Shown here: positions 25,449 through 33,301 of the stretch, one piece after another
Layout: every line of letters starts with the position of its first letter
Numbering within the stretch: position 1 is the first letter of the stretch
Assembly (NCBI RefSeq): GCF_021021415.1
Contig: NZ_JAINWJ010000054.1
Location: forward strand, 1-45,247
Reading direction: 5' to 3'
Length of the DNA: 45,247 nucleotides
Source: Martelella mediterranea
GTDB taxonomy: Bacteria > Pseudomonadota > Alphaproteobacteria > Rhizobiales > Rhizobiaceae
Program-made: the position numbers and the translations under genes
Notes under the pieces: generated by a model
Databases searched by the model: none
The model's input: only the letters and a program-made list of their open reading frames with translations
What the model was told of the DNA's origin: nothing

Positions 25449-26060
25449 CATCAAAATGAAACAAGCTGGCCGATCTGCATGGCAAGGAGGGTGCGTTGAT
25501 CTAAGCATCGGACTGGATTTCCGATCTGTTCGCGCCAGCACGCTTGGCCGCATCATGTGCTTGTCGAGGCCGGTCAGAGGCTCGGCTGGTTCGACACTGT
25601 TCGCCTGATCGACTATCTCCTGATTCGAGGAAACCATGACCGTGGATGCAGAGGTGGCCGCCCAAGGCACCATGCAGGGAATGAACGGCGTCGTTTCCAA
25701 GACGGCCACTGCATCTGTCCTGACCCACTCTCGTGAGAGGGTGACGGAATAATGGCAGAATAGTACCCACCCGAAAGGTCTTGAAGGGATATGAGCCTAC
25801 GACCCCATCGTTTAACAGCTATAGCGGCATCGATTTTCTAGTTTCGACAAGAAGTTGGCTCCAAAACATCGGGCATGGAGGGCGTAACCCGTCAGGCAGA
25901 TTTCCGAATGGCCAGACGGCAAAGCGGACATTGACCTACATTGCGTGCGGCGGCACTCTCGGCCCACAGTGGGCCTTCGTGTCATCCGCAGCGATCGACT
26001 GCAAGGAGTCATACTTGCCGATATTCGACTGAGGCCTTAGAGCCAGAACGGAGGTGTGGG
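25449..26060. other. Gap without a recognised gene
   Basis: About 600 bases without a supported gene. A 38-codon frame at 25636-25752 (MTVDAEVAAQGTMQGMNGVV and on) has a good ribosome site (GAGG, 5 bases upstream) but no recognisable similarity. A TTG-started frame at 25781-26032 also has no family. The stretch AAAGCGGACATT (25921-25932) resembles dispersed sequences I recall from rhizobial genomes, but this is memory-based and unverified. Confidence 0.4.
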
Positions 26061-26063
26061 TAG

Positions 26064-26085
26064 AAGGGCGGCCGTCGCCGCCCTT
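26064..26085 (+). terminator. Hairpin terminator read best on the plus strand
   Basis: Perfect 9-bp arms AAGGGCGGC (26064-26072) and GCCGCCCTT (26077-26085) with a CGTC loop, followed on the plus strand by GGTGTTTTATC. The minus-strand side lacks a U-tract although the convergent gene ending at 26117 runs toward it. It may end a plus-strand transcript from the 25-26 kb gap, or act bidirectionally. Confidence 0.55.
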
Positions 26086-26116
26086 GGTGTTTTATCTTGC
26101 CGAGTCTGATTACTGA

Positions 26117-27055
26117 TTATTCGGTAAGGCTGGCCCGAACGGCTTCCAGGCCGGGTTGACCGTCGACGGTCTGGACCCCATCAAGCCAGCTATCGAGAAT
26201 TTCCGGGTTCTCCTGCAGCCAAGTACGCGCGGCAACTTCAGGATTGGCGTCATTGTCGAGAATTTCACTCATGACGACGCTGAGGCTCTCCACGGTGAAT
26301 CGCAACTGCTTGAAGAAGCGGGTGGCGTTCGGGCATTGCTCGACATAGCCGGGGCGCAGCCCGGTCCAGACCTTGGCGCTACCGTAATTTGGACCGAAAT
26401 AATCATCTCCGCCCCCCAAATATTCCATGTCGAAACGTGTATTCATCGGATGCGGCGACCACCCGACGAATACGATGGGCTCGTTTCGCCGTACGGCGCG
26501 TTCCACGGCGGACAGCATTGCGCTCTCGCTCGATTCCACCAGATTGAACCTGTCGAAACCGAATGCACCCTCTTTCTGCATCTGGACGATAACGTTGTTG
26601 CTATCGTTGCCGGGTTCCAGTGCGTAGATGTTTCCGTCGAGCTCGTCGTAGAAATCCTCGATGTCGGCGAAGTTCTGCAAGCCGGCTTCATAGGTGTATT
26701 GCGGAACGGCGAGGGCGTACTGAGCTCCGACGAGGTTGTACCCGACATTCATGATTGCGCCAGACTCGATGTACGGGTTCAGGGTTGCGTCGGAGTTCGG
26801 CGTCCAGCTTGCAAGAAAGACGTCGACACTTCCGCCTTGCATGCCCTCCAAAAGTACACCGAGCGATAGAAATTCGATTTCGGGCTCATAGCCAAGGCCC
26901 TTCAGAACATTCGTGACAAACCCATTCTGCGCCGCGTTGTCGGTCCATCCGCCGTCGGCGATCGTGATGTTCGTGCAGGCATCGGCGATCTGCGCGGCGG
27001 CGATCTGAGGCGCCAGCAGGGCGGCTGCGGACATGCTTAATAGTTTGATCTTCAT
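26117..27055 (-). CDS. ChoX-like quaternary-amine ABC substrate-binding protein (orphan)
   Basis: A 312-residue periplasmic binding protein of the glycine-betaine/choline OpuAC family. The start at 27055 (MKIKLLSMSAAALLAPQIAAA) gives a signal peptide and has AAGGA seven bases upstream; a longer frame is rejected. ChoX-type landmarks include ADGGWTDNAAQNGFV, DVFLASWTPNSD, and VGWSPHPMNTRFDMEYLGGG, plus several Trp/Tyr residues of the aromatic cage that binds quaternary ammonium. It likely binds choline or a related compound. No permease or ATPase gene (choW, choV) is nearby, so it must use a partner elsewhere or be a receptor-only protein. It follows the acetoacetate-decarboxylase-like gene closely (12 bases). 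Confidence 0.88.
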   Translation of the reverse strand: MKIKLLSMSAAALLAPQIAAAQIADACTNITIADGGWTDNAAQNGFVTNVLKGLGYEPEIEFLSLGVLLEGMQGGSVDVFLASWTPNSDATLNPYIESGAIMNVGYNLVGAQYALAVPQYTYEAGLQNFADIEDFYDELDGNIYALEPGNDSNNVIVQMQKEGAFGFDRFNLVESSESAMLSAVERAVRRNEPIVFVGWSPHPMNTRFDMEYLGGGDDYFGPNYGSAKVWTGLRPGYVEQCPNATRFFKQLRFTVESLSVVMSEILDNDANPEVAARTWLQENPEILDSWLDGVQTVDGQPGLEAVRASLTE

Positions 27056-27066
27056 GGTATAATCCT

Positions 27067-27825
27067 TCATCCGTTGGCGAGATAGTCGAGACGGATCTTG
27101 CCGTGCAGTTCCGCGAGGTCGCCGCGGTGATAGAAGCCTCGCCCAAGCGCGACCGGATTCAGTGGAGCGAGGTCTGTTTTGGCGGTGCTGCGAAACTCCA
27201 CGTGACCGAGCCCGGACATCTGCGTCGACTCTCCGACTTCCTCCGAGCAATACTCGACGAGTTGCTTGATCGCTGCGCCCGGGCCGTCGGCGCGCGGAAT
27301 GATCTTCAGGTTCATGTTCGGCGTAATGTCGGGAAGCTCACCGGGCGTGGCCAGAGCATCCCAGGTCGTGGACAATCGCATAAGGGTTGCGCCCTCCTTG
27401 ACGACCTCACAAACGCGGACGTTCTCATGATCGGAAAAGCTGATCTCGGCGAACTCCTTCGCGACGCCCCAGCGCTCGCGGCCGGCGCAGATGGCGGTCA
27501 CATTGTTCAGGAAGAGGTGCGAATTGTACCAGACGGGCTCACCGTCGAGCGTGCATTTGAGATGGATGCCGGCTTCGTTGAACGGGCCGTATGAAGACAT
27601 CGGGATCTTCAGCGCGATACCGATTGCGGCCCCGCTGGGATCGGCGACAAGCGGCTTGGGAACGTGCGCGGCGGCCACTTCGGGATCGACTGTCATCTCG
27701 ACAAACTGGGTCTCGATGCCGCGGTAGAAGGTAGGGATCGCGGGATAGGTTTGACGGTGGGACGGCAGGACATCGCCTTCGTTCACCTCCAGGCTGCGGA
27801 AGCTACCGGTCGTTCGGTTCTTCAT
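27067..27825 (-). CDS. Acetoacetate decarboxylase superfamily protein
   Basis: A 252-residue ADC-fold protein. The segment CAGRERWGVAKEFAEISF (about 120-137) aligns with the catalytic loop of acetoacetate decarboxylase (GRELSAYPKKL in clostridial enzyme, from memory): the Schiff-base Lys position is kept, but the next Lys, which lowers its pKa, is Glu here. That argues for another reaction (aldolase, hydratase or dehydratase types exist in the superfamily). NLKIIPRADGPGA and PLNPVALGRGFYHRGD match later family motifs. It overlaps the TetR gene by 23 bases and the ChoX-like gene follows, so the three form one operon. Confidence 0.85.
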   Translation of the reverse strand: MKNRTTGSFRSLEVNEGDVLPSHRQTYPAIPTFYRGIETQFVEMTVDPEVAAAHVPKPLVADPSGAAIGIALKIPMSSYGPFNEAGIHLKCTLDGEPVWYNSHLFLNNVTAICAGRERWGVAKEFAEISFSDHENVRVCEVVKEGATLMRLSTTWDALATPGELPDITPNMNLKIIPRADGPGAAIKQLVEYCSEEVGESTQMSGLGHVEFRSTAKTDLAPLNPVALGRGFYHRGDLAELHGKIRLDYLANG

Positions 27826-28390
27826 GAGAATTGTCCTCTCTTTTCGCGTTCGAATGGGTCATGCGTCGAAGCTCCGCGATCACATCCTCTCGCTCTCCAT
27901 CGCTGAGGATGGGGATCGAGAGGATTTCGTTGATCCAGAGACCGTCGGCGGCAAGTCGGACGATGTGTGCTGTGACGGGTGGGATGCCGCTATCGTTGAG
28001 CGCGGCGCGCCAGTCCGGCTGGCGGTCGCTGAGCGGCTTGAGAAGCGCCTTATCGTTGGCAACGGCTGCCATTACCGCGACCGACAAGCGGCTATAGGAG
28101 CCGACAGCGGCATCTTTCTTGGTGAGGCAGGCATCGAGAAAGCCGCGAGGCCAGGCGCCCGGAGCGGCATCCGGATCGTCGGGACGGGGTAGCCTATTTT
28201 CAGTCACCTCGACGAAAGCTTCGACCATCGCCGAGAGCAGATCCTCTTTCGTCTTAAAGTGGTAGAAAAGGCCGCCCTTGCTGATGCCGGCCTCCTTGGC
28301 GACCGCCTCCAGTGTCAGTGACTGGATCCCCTTGTTCGTGGCGACTCGGGCCGCGGCTTCCAGAAGTTCTCTCTTGGTGTTTCGTGCCAA
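27803..28390 (-). CDS. TetR-family transcriptional regulator
   Basis: A 195-residue TetR regulator. The N-terminal DNA-binding domain reads KRELLEAAARVATNKGIQSL, then LEAVAKEAGISKGGLFYHFK, a canonical TetR helix-turn-helix. The helical C-terminal domain contains VAVMAAVANDKALLKPLSDR and is the ligand site. It is the first gene of the operon with the decarboxylase-like and ChoX-like genes and is preceded by a 34-base palindrome (28409-28442), so autoregulation of the whole operon is likely. Confidence 0.92.
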   Translation of the reverse strand: MARNTKRELLEAAARVATNKGIQSLTLEAVAKEAGISKGGLFYHFKTKEDLLSAMVEAFVEVTENRLPRPDDPDAAPGAWPRGFLDACLTKKDAAVGSYSRLSVAVMAAVANDKALLKPLSDRQPDWRAALNDSGIPPVTAHIVRLAADGLWINEILSIPILSDGEREDVIAELRRMTHSNAKREDNSHEEPNDR

Positions 28391-28408
28391 TGGTCGTCTC
28401 CTTCATAA

Positions 28409-28442
28409 CGTTGACTATACCGGCTGGCCGGTACAGTCAACG
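28409..28442. promoter_or_regulatory. Palindromic TetR operator
   Basis: CGTTGACTATACCGGC (28409-28424) and GCCGGTACAGTCAACG (28427-28442) form a 16-bp inverted repeat with a TG centre and a single mismatch. It lies 18 bases upstream of the TetR start codon. Length, near-perfect symmetry and position match operators of TetR-family repressors. The 28443-28707 stretch beyond it contains no recognised gene. Confidence 0.75.
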
Positions 28443-28707
28443 TTGGGATGGTGCTTTTGCCGTCAGCCTGAAATGCATCGCCAATGGGTTCTTGGAAATC
28501 GGAGTGCTGCACTTCTGTGATGTCGACGGATCGAAGGTCAGCGACCCACGCTTCCGCAATGACGTGTTGTAGGCGGGCTAGTTCAGGGTTCGGGAGCAGG
28601 TGAGCGGAGGTTCGGCCATGCCGTCCAGCTACATGGCCGCACCCGCAATGTGCATCCCAGGCAGGCTTTGTGTAACACCGCCCTTTCCCGCGCGTTTTGA
28701 TGAATGG

Positions 28708-28778
28708 CTTCCCGTCCCGGGATCGAACCAGGCTTTCAGAATCCAGAATCTCACGTCCTGCAGATAGAAGAACGGGAA
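28708..28778 (-). other. tRNA-shaped sequence, probably a degenerate tRNA or att-like remnant
   Basis: On the minus strand a 71-base stretch has canonical tRNA spacing: acceptor TTCCCGT (28778-28772) pairs perfectly with ACGGGAA (28715-28709); a T-arm CCTGG-TTCGATC-CCGGG (28732-28716) carries the invariant TTC and A; discriminator G is followed by CCA (28707-28705). The D-arm region only forms a weak TTCT/AGGA stem and lacks GG, and the anticodon stem (GTGAG/ATTCT) does not pair. If the frame were kept, the anticodon would read TCT (Arg). It is probably non-functional: a decayed tRNA, a tRNA fragment left by integration, or coincidence. Confidence 0.35.
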
Positions 28779-28878
28779 AATGGCGACCCCTGAGTCAGGG
28801 GGCCTGAGCGACCCAAGATATAGGTGACGTTTTGTACCGGAGACATGGGTAACACTTTTCGCTTTGCGGAAGGTCTCG

Positions 28879-29015
28879 ATGCCTTGGGGAGAAGTTCGGT
28901 TGTGGAAGAACGCCTACGATTTGTTGCCCGCCTACTGGAAGGAGAAGGTATGAGCGATTTGTGCCGAGATTTCGGGATATCCCGCAAGACCGGTTACAAT
29001 ATCCTCAACCGCTAA
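28879..29015 (+). pseudogene. IS481-family transposase, N-terminal remnant with frameshift
   Basis: ATG CCT TGG GGA GAA at 28879 (MPWGE) corresponds to the IS481-type start MPWKE. The frame then shifts, and SVVEERLRFVARLLEGE with MSDLCRDFGISRKTGYNI continues in another frame before a stop at 29013. This is the helix-turn-helix head of IS481 transposases; the DDE domain is missing. The sequence just upstream (about 28828-28860, TTTTGTACCGGAGACATGGG) resembles the left flank of such elements. The remnant abuts an IS110 fragment. Confidence 0.75.
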
Positions 29016-29085
29016 AAGCCTTGTCACTCAGGCGAGAGGCGTCGAGCCGATTTTCTGAAATATCGATACCGATCCTATCGTTCAT
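29005..29085 (-). pseudogene. IS110-family transposase, N-terminal remnant
   Basis: On the minus strand MNDRIGIDISENRLDASRLS starts at 29085 and breaks off at a stop at 29005. The pattern (I)GIDISKxxLDAxRL is the start of IS110-family DEDD transposases, including the first catalytic Asp. Only about 26 residues remain because the element is cut at the junction with the IS481 remnant near 29013. From 29086 to 29391 only likely IS-flanking sequence with no gene is seen. Confidence 0.7.
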
Positions 29086-29391
29086 CATTTTCGCGTGTCC
29101 TATGCTTGTCATGCAGAGCCAAAAGCTGCTGCGTTTCCGTTCAGGCCTCGAGCGAAGACGGCGGCCGATCACACTCAAATACGGTCCATGTTCCTTGCGG
29201 TTCATGACCAAGCCCGTACTGATCCGACCACCGCCACTGACCGCCGCGTAGCGAAAGCCGAATTATTCATAAGACACGCGTCTGTGAACTTAACCAGCCA
29301 AGGAGGAACATTTGCAACCTTGCGGCATGACCATTTCGTCGTAGGCCAAGGTCACCCGCATCAAGAAGCGGGGAAACGCGTAACCTCAAAC

Positions 29392-29422
29392 CTCGGGATG
29401 CGAGCAACTCCAGCATCCCGAG
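29392..29422 (-). terminator. Hairpin after the SDR pseudogene
   Basis: Perfect 10-bp arms CTCGGGATGC (29392-29401) and GCATCCCGAG (29413-29422) with an 11-base loop lie 12 bases beyond the stop of the frameshifted SDR gene. On the minus strand the stem is followed by GTTTGAGGTT, a poor U-tract. It probably terminated the SDR transcript. Confidence 0.5.
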
Positions 29423-29433
29423 TGTTCGCTATA

Positions 29434-30122
29434 TCAGGCGATCGAATAGCCGCCGTCGATCGGCAGGACCGCGCCGTGGACATAGGACGCCTCGTCTGAC
29501 ACCAGGAAATGGATCACATTCGCGATCTCCATCGGTTCCGCCCAGCGACCGAGCGGGATCCGTGCCGTGATCCTGGGCTCGCGCTCCGGGTCGTTCTTCG
29601 CGCCTGTGCCCATGCGAGTGTCACCCAGCCTGGTGCGACGGCGTTGACGCGTACGCCGTTCCTGCCCCAGGCGACAGCCAGAGACCGGGTGAGGGAGACG
29701 ATCGCGCCCTTGGAAGACGCATAGGCCGGCGAACCTGCAGAGCCGAAGAAGCTCCACATTGACGCGATGTTGACCACCGATCCGCCTGCCGCCTCGAGCG
29801 GACCCTTGGCAAGATTCGCAGCCGCAAGGCTTGCCGTCACATTGATTTCCATAACCTGGCGGAAAACCTCTGGCTCCCATTCGGCGGACTGGCGGATGAT
29901 GCCGGCGCAATTGACAAGCGCGTCGATCCGGTCGGCCCGGTCCATCAATGCCGCAAGATCGGCTTGTGAGGTCACGTCCGTGCGGATGAACTCGATCCCT
30001 TCGGTCATATCGTCGTCAGCATCCAGGCCGCCGGCGATCACACGATAGCCTTCCGCCATCAGGCGCGTGCCCGTTGCAAGACCGATGCCGGTCCCGCCTC
30101 CCGTGATAACTGCTGTTTTCAT
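29434..30122 (-). pseudogene. Short-chain dehydrogenase, single frameshift
   Basis: The start at 30122 (MKTAVITGGGTGIGLATG) gives an SDR with TGGGTGIG cofactor loop, NCAGI, and the YASSK catalytic motif (about residue 136). After NAVAPGWV (near 29620) the reading frame is lost by one base. The expected continuation DTRMGTGAKNDPEREPR, then IPLGRWAEPMEIANVIHFLV and GAVLPIDGGYSIA, is in the other minus-strand frame to a stop at 29434. One missing base in GTGACACTCGCATGG would explain it. It is a recent pseudogene or a sequencing error; all other SDR motifs are intact. IS21 remnants lie just upstream. Confidence 0.85.
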
Positions 30123-30161
30123 CGTCGGCTCCTTCAGTTTCCCCGATGACAGGAGGCCCAT

Positions 30162-31358
30162 CTACGCCTTCGCCGATGTCGTCTCGACGGTTGTGCTCGG
30201 CAGGTAATGCACGGGTTCGAAGATGACATCCTCCCGATCAAAGCTTCGGGGATGGCGAGCGATGACCTCGCCGCGGCAACCGATCACCACCTTGTCGACA
30301 TAGCCTCGGACCCAAACGTCCTGGTGGCCATAGGCGACGGGCACGGAATAGTCACCGAATCGCCGCGCGCACGAGACGATCCGGCACTTTGAATGAGCGC
30401 ATCGTTCCGATAGCGAACGAGAGACTGGACCGTGACCCTGGCGCTGGCCTGATCGCAGGCGTCAAAGGGCGACACCGGCAAGGACTGCATGGCAGCCAGA
30501 TCGCGCTGCAGCCGTTCACCGATCGTCTCGCTCTCACCACGCAACCTGTCGCGCTGGCGCTTCCGGCACTGTTCTTCCAGAAAGGCGTTGAACGCGTCCC
30601 AGGTCGCAAACTGCGGGATGGGACCATGTAGTTACCCCGGGCATAGCCCACGATGCCCTCGACATTGCCCTTGTCATTGCCCTTTCCGGGGCGGCCATAG
30701 CGATCCCGGATCAGGTAGTGGGCCCACTGAACAGCGTCGCCCGCTTGCGCGTGCCATCAGGCCGGATCCTCGCCACAAGGCAGCGGTCGTTGTCGTAGAC
30801 GATCGACTGCGGCACGGCCCCGAAGAAGGCGAACGCATGGACGTGGCCATCGACCCAGACCTCGGCCACCGCAGCATGATAAGCCCGCACGTAGCAGCCG
30901 TCGCTATGCGGAAGATCGAGCACGAAGAACCGGGCCTTCTGCTCGACACCGCCGATCACGACCATTGCCTCACCGAAATCAGCCTGCGCATGGCCGGGCG
31001 GATGAGAAAGCGGCACGAACACTTCCTGACAGCGCTGTTCCCGTTCGCGGATATAGTCCTTGATAATCGTATAGCCGCCGGTGAACCCGCATTCGTCGCG
31101 AAGCCGGTCAAACACACGCTTGGCCGTATGGCGCTGCTTGCGAGGTACTTGTCTGTCTTCATCCAACCAATGGTCGATCGTCGAAACAAACGCGTCCAGC
31201 TTCGGTCGCCGGACTGGTGATTGTCGCTGATAGCCAGGAGGCGTCGAATACGACAGCATCTTGGCTACGCTGTCGCGGGATATGTTGAAGTGTTTGGCTG
31301 CCTGACGTCGGCTCATCCCTTCCGAGACCGCCAGACGAACCTTCAGATAAAGTTCCAC
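30162..31358 (-). mobile_element. istA: Degenerate IS21-family transposase gene (istA)
   Basis: From GTG 31358 a frame of 215 residues reads VELYLKVRLAVSEGMSRRQA, with helix-turn-helix KHFNISRDSVAKML and DDE-domain pieces HAQADFGEAMVVIG and SIVYDNDRCL. The frame then breaks at about 30715. Later parts continue in other frames: GNDKGNVEGIVGYARGNYMV, then FNAFLEEQCRKRQRDR, then SVPVAYGHQDVWVRGYVDKV and GEVIARHPRSFDREDV. At least three frameshifts are therefore present. The C-terminus and the helper gene istB are missing, cut near the SDR pseudogene. The element is inactive. Confidence 0.85.
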
Positions 31359-31405
31359 GGTGTAGATCCTCTCTCCCTCCTGCGCTCATTGCAGAAGGAA
31401 AATAG

Positions 31406-31469
31406 GTGGCCGGATTTTACTTCGCCCGCGACCGAGTTATTCCGTCGCTTCCGTGGCCGACTTTTGCAC
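31406..31469. repeat. Imperfect direct repeats at the IS21 left end
   Basis: GTGGCCGGATTTTAC (31406-31420) and GTGGCCGACTTTTGCAC (31453-31469) are similar 15-17-base direct repeats 47 bases apart, just beyond the istA start. IS21-family ends carry several such repeats for transposase binding, so this is the left terminus of the broken element. The stretch 31470-31704 has no recognised gene. Confidence 0.6.
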
Positions 31470-31704
31470 CGCTGTTCTCATCTCGACATTTTCGTCATTG
31501 TTTGTCTCGAAAGCCATATCGGGCAGGCAACTACACGCCTATTCGTGCCAGGGTTCATCTTTCAGGCCCGAGGTCAATGCCAGCCCTGCTGCAAGCCGAA
31601 CATGCTGCGACCGCCAAAACGCGATCAGTATAAGAGTGACGTCAGGTTTTTTCATCTCGCCGCCCCATCCGCAGTGTGGCAGGCGAAAGGCTCTCGTTTC
31701 TGTC

Positions 31705-31906
31705 GCGATATCCCCCAATCTCGATCCGATCGAGCAGGCTTTCGCCAAGTTCAAGCTCTGGATGCGGATAGTTCAGAGGTGAACCGCGCGACGCATGGGT
31801 GCACCATCGGATGCCTTGTCATGATCATCAAACGCAGAGAGCGCTCAAACTATTGGCAAATGTGGGATACGCTTCTGTGGAGCTGAAAAGCTCTAAACAC
31901 CAATGA
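31705..31906 (+). pseudogene. IS630-family transposase, C-terminal remnant
   Basis: AISPNLDPIEQAFAKFKLWM (from 31705) matches the IS630 motif SPDLNPIExxxxKLK, whose Glu is the third catalytic residue. A stop follows at 31782. After at least two frame changes the tail ERSNY and then LANVGYASVELKSSKHQ (31853-31906) matches the usual ECANYxxNAGY ending. The N-terminal two-thirds is absent. The element is dead. Confidence 0.75.
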
Positions 31907-31960
31907 CGAGTCGACCGCTGGCTACGGAGAGCGTTGGACGATTCATATTGGGGCTTTCAA

Positions 31961-31982
31961 AAAATGCAAAAATTGCGTAATT
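31961..31982. promoter_or_regulatory. Candidate operator before the LacI gene
   Basis: AAAATGCAAAAATTGCGTAA contains two TGC units with first bases 9 apart (31965 and 31974). It resembles the TATGCAAAAAATGCAAATA site at 33187-33205, which has the same 9-base spacing, upstream of the transporter operon. A LacI-family regulator lies between them, so this may be an autoregulatory operator. Confidence 0.5.
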
Positions 31983-32013
31983 GATAATCAGACAATGACA
32001 ACAGTGAGCAAAG

Positions 32014-33024
32014 ATGGCCTCGACCACCCGCAGACCCAACCAGACCGACATCGCCGCCAGGCTCGGCGTTTCCGTCAGCACGGTCTCGCGTGCGCTGGCG
32101 AATGAGGAGGGCATATCCGAAGCGGTTCGGCGGGATGTACAGCGCATGGCGCGGACGATGGGGTACCGATCCAAGCATATGCCGGGCCTGCGGGCGATGG
32201 ATCGCCGCGTGGTCGCGCTCGTTCCCTTTGCCAATGCCACCGGAGGGCTTTCGAGCTTCTATGTCAGCATTCTTGATGCCATGCGAAGCGAGGCGCGGGC
32301 CTGCGGGCTTGATCTCGACGTTCGTGTAATCAGCGAGCGAACGGTCAATCTGGACCTCATAGACCGTCACGTAAAGGAGGCCGGCGCCGGCGCGGTATTG
32401 CTGGCGGGGATCGATGCGACCGATGAACTGGCCGTGTGGTGCCGGGAGCAGGATGTCCACGCCGTGCTCGTCAACGGCAGCGATCCGCTCATGCGCATCA
32501 GTTCGGTGGCGCCTGCAAATTTCTACGGGGCATATATGGCCACAAAGCACCTGCTTTCGTCCGGCCACAGAAAGATCCTGCATTATACCTATGGCGACCG
32601 GCCGACCATTCTCGAGCGGCGGCGCGGTTTTTTAACGGCTATGGCGGATGTGCCGGGCAGCGAGGCCGTGCTGGTTTGCGGCGAGGATCGTACACATCTT
32701 GAACTGCTGAGCGATATCGCCGGGCGGAAGCATGATGCCACGGCGCTGTTTTGCTGGAATGACATTGCGGCGGTGGAAATCATGGAGGGGATAAAGGGCG
32801 GTCTTGCCTCGGCCGGTCAGGGTTTCTCGATCATCGGTTTCGATGATCTGCCGCTTGCGGCCATGACCTCACCGCGCCTTACCACGATCCGTGTCGATCG
32901 CGAGGCGATCGGGCGCGGCGCAATCCGGCTGCTCTCGCATCAGCTCGAGGGCGAGACGGCGATCCAGCAGATGGAAATCGGCGTCTCTCTGGTCGTGGGC
33001 GGCACGGTTCACGTGATCGCCTGA
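32014..33024 (+). CDS. LacI-family transcriptional regulator
   Basis: A 336-residue LacI/GalR repressor. The N-terminal helix-turn-helix and hinge read NQTDIAARLGVSVSTVSRAL, then DVQRMARTMGYRSKHMPGLR. The sugar-binding-like effector domain shows ALFCWNDIAAVEIMEGIKGG and FSIIGFDDLPLAAMTSPRLT, both typical. It likely represses the downstream ABC transporter and catabolic genes until a sugar or derivative binds. Similar AT-rich TGC-containing sites lie before its own gene and at 33184-33208. Its location right upstream of a sugar-type operon supports this role. Confidence 0.93.
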   Translation: MASTTRRPNQTDIAARLGVSVSTVSRALANEEGISEAVRRDVQRMARTMGYRSKHMPGLRAMDRRVVALVPFANATGGLSSFYVSILDAMRSEARACGLDLDVRVISERTVNLDLIDRHVKEAGAGAVLLAGIDATDELAVWCREQDVHAVLVNGSDPLMRISSVAPANFYGAYMATKHLLSSGHRKILHYTYGDRPTILERRRGFLTAMADVPGSEAVLVCGEDRTHLELLSDIAGRKHDATALFCWNDIAAVEIMEGIKGGLASAGQGFSIIGFDDLPLAAMTSPRLTTIRVDREAIGRGAIRLLSHQLEGETAIQQMEIGVSLVVGGTVHVIA

Positions 33025-33183
33025 TACCGGCTTTATCGCGGGGAGCGGACGCCGGAAAATTTCCGCAACAGGTCGTCATGGCGGCAAGCGAGCGCCGTGC
33101 GCATCTTCGCCATTTGCGGCTTCATCCTGAAAATACCCAGAATAACAACAACTTGCAGAATGTGGTCGCGAACCGTTGTCGCG

Positions 33184-33240
33184 ATTTATGCAAAAAATGC
33201 AAATAAATGAATTGGTGTTGATATTTTGCGTTTTTGCGAA
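33184..33240. promoter_or_regulatory. Operator/promoter region of the transport operon
   Basis: ATTTATGCAAAAAATGCAAA (33184-33203) contains TGCA-AAAAA-TGCA, an inverted repeat flanked by AT-rich arms, with the same spacing as the site before the LacI gene. A second element, TTTTGCGTTTTTGCGAA, follows at 33224-33240. The sites lie 60-120 bases before the first transporter gene, a suitable position for repression by the LacI protein. The full gap is 33025-33301. Confidence 0.5.
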
Positions 33241-33301
33241 TACGGTTTCTCCGTTCCAGAAGAGACGGGGTCCGGGGAGGGATCCCGAGGGAGAAAAGAA
33301 C

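Noticed and set aside
25781-26032. TTG-started frame of 83 residues before the plus-strand terminator
   Set aside because: No recognisable family, and the sequence resembles a dispersed non-coding stretch. Kept only as a note in the gap description.
28312-28572. Plus-strand frame upstream of the TetR gene ending in VSDPRFRNDVL
   Set aside because: It runs through the TetR gene start and its operator palindrome, and I recognise no family. It is more likely a chance frame or unidentifiable relic.
28708-28778. Functional tRNA gene
   Set aside because: The D-loop GG is missing and the anticodon stem does not pair, so it is listed only as a tRNA-shaped remnant.
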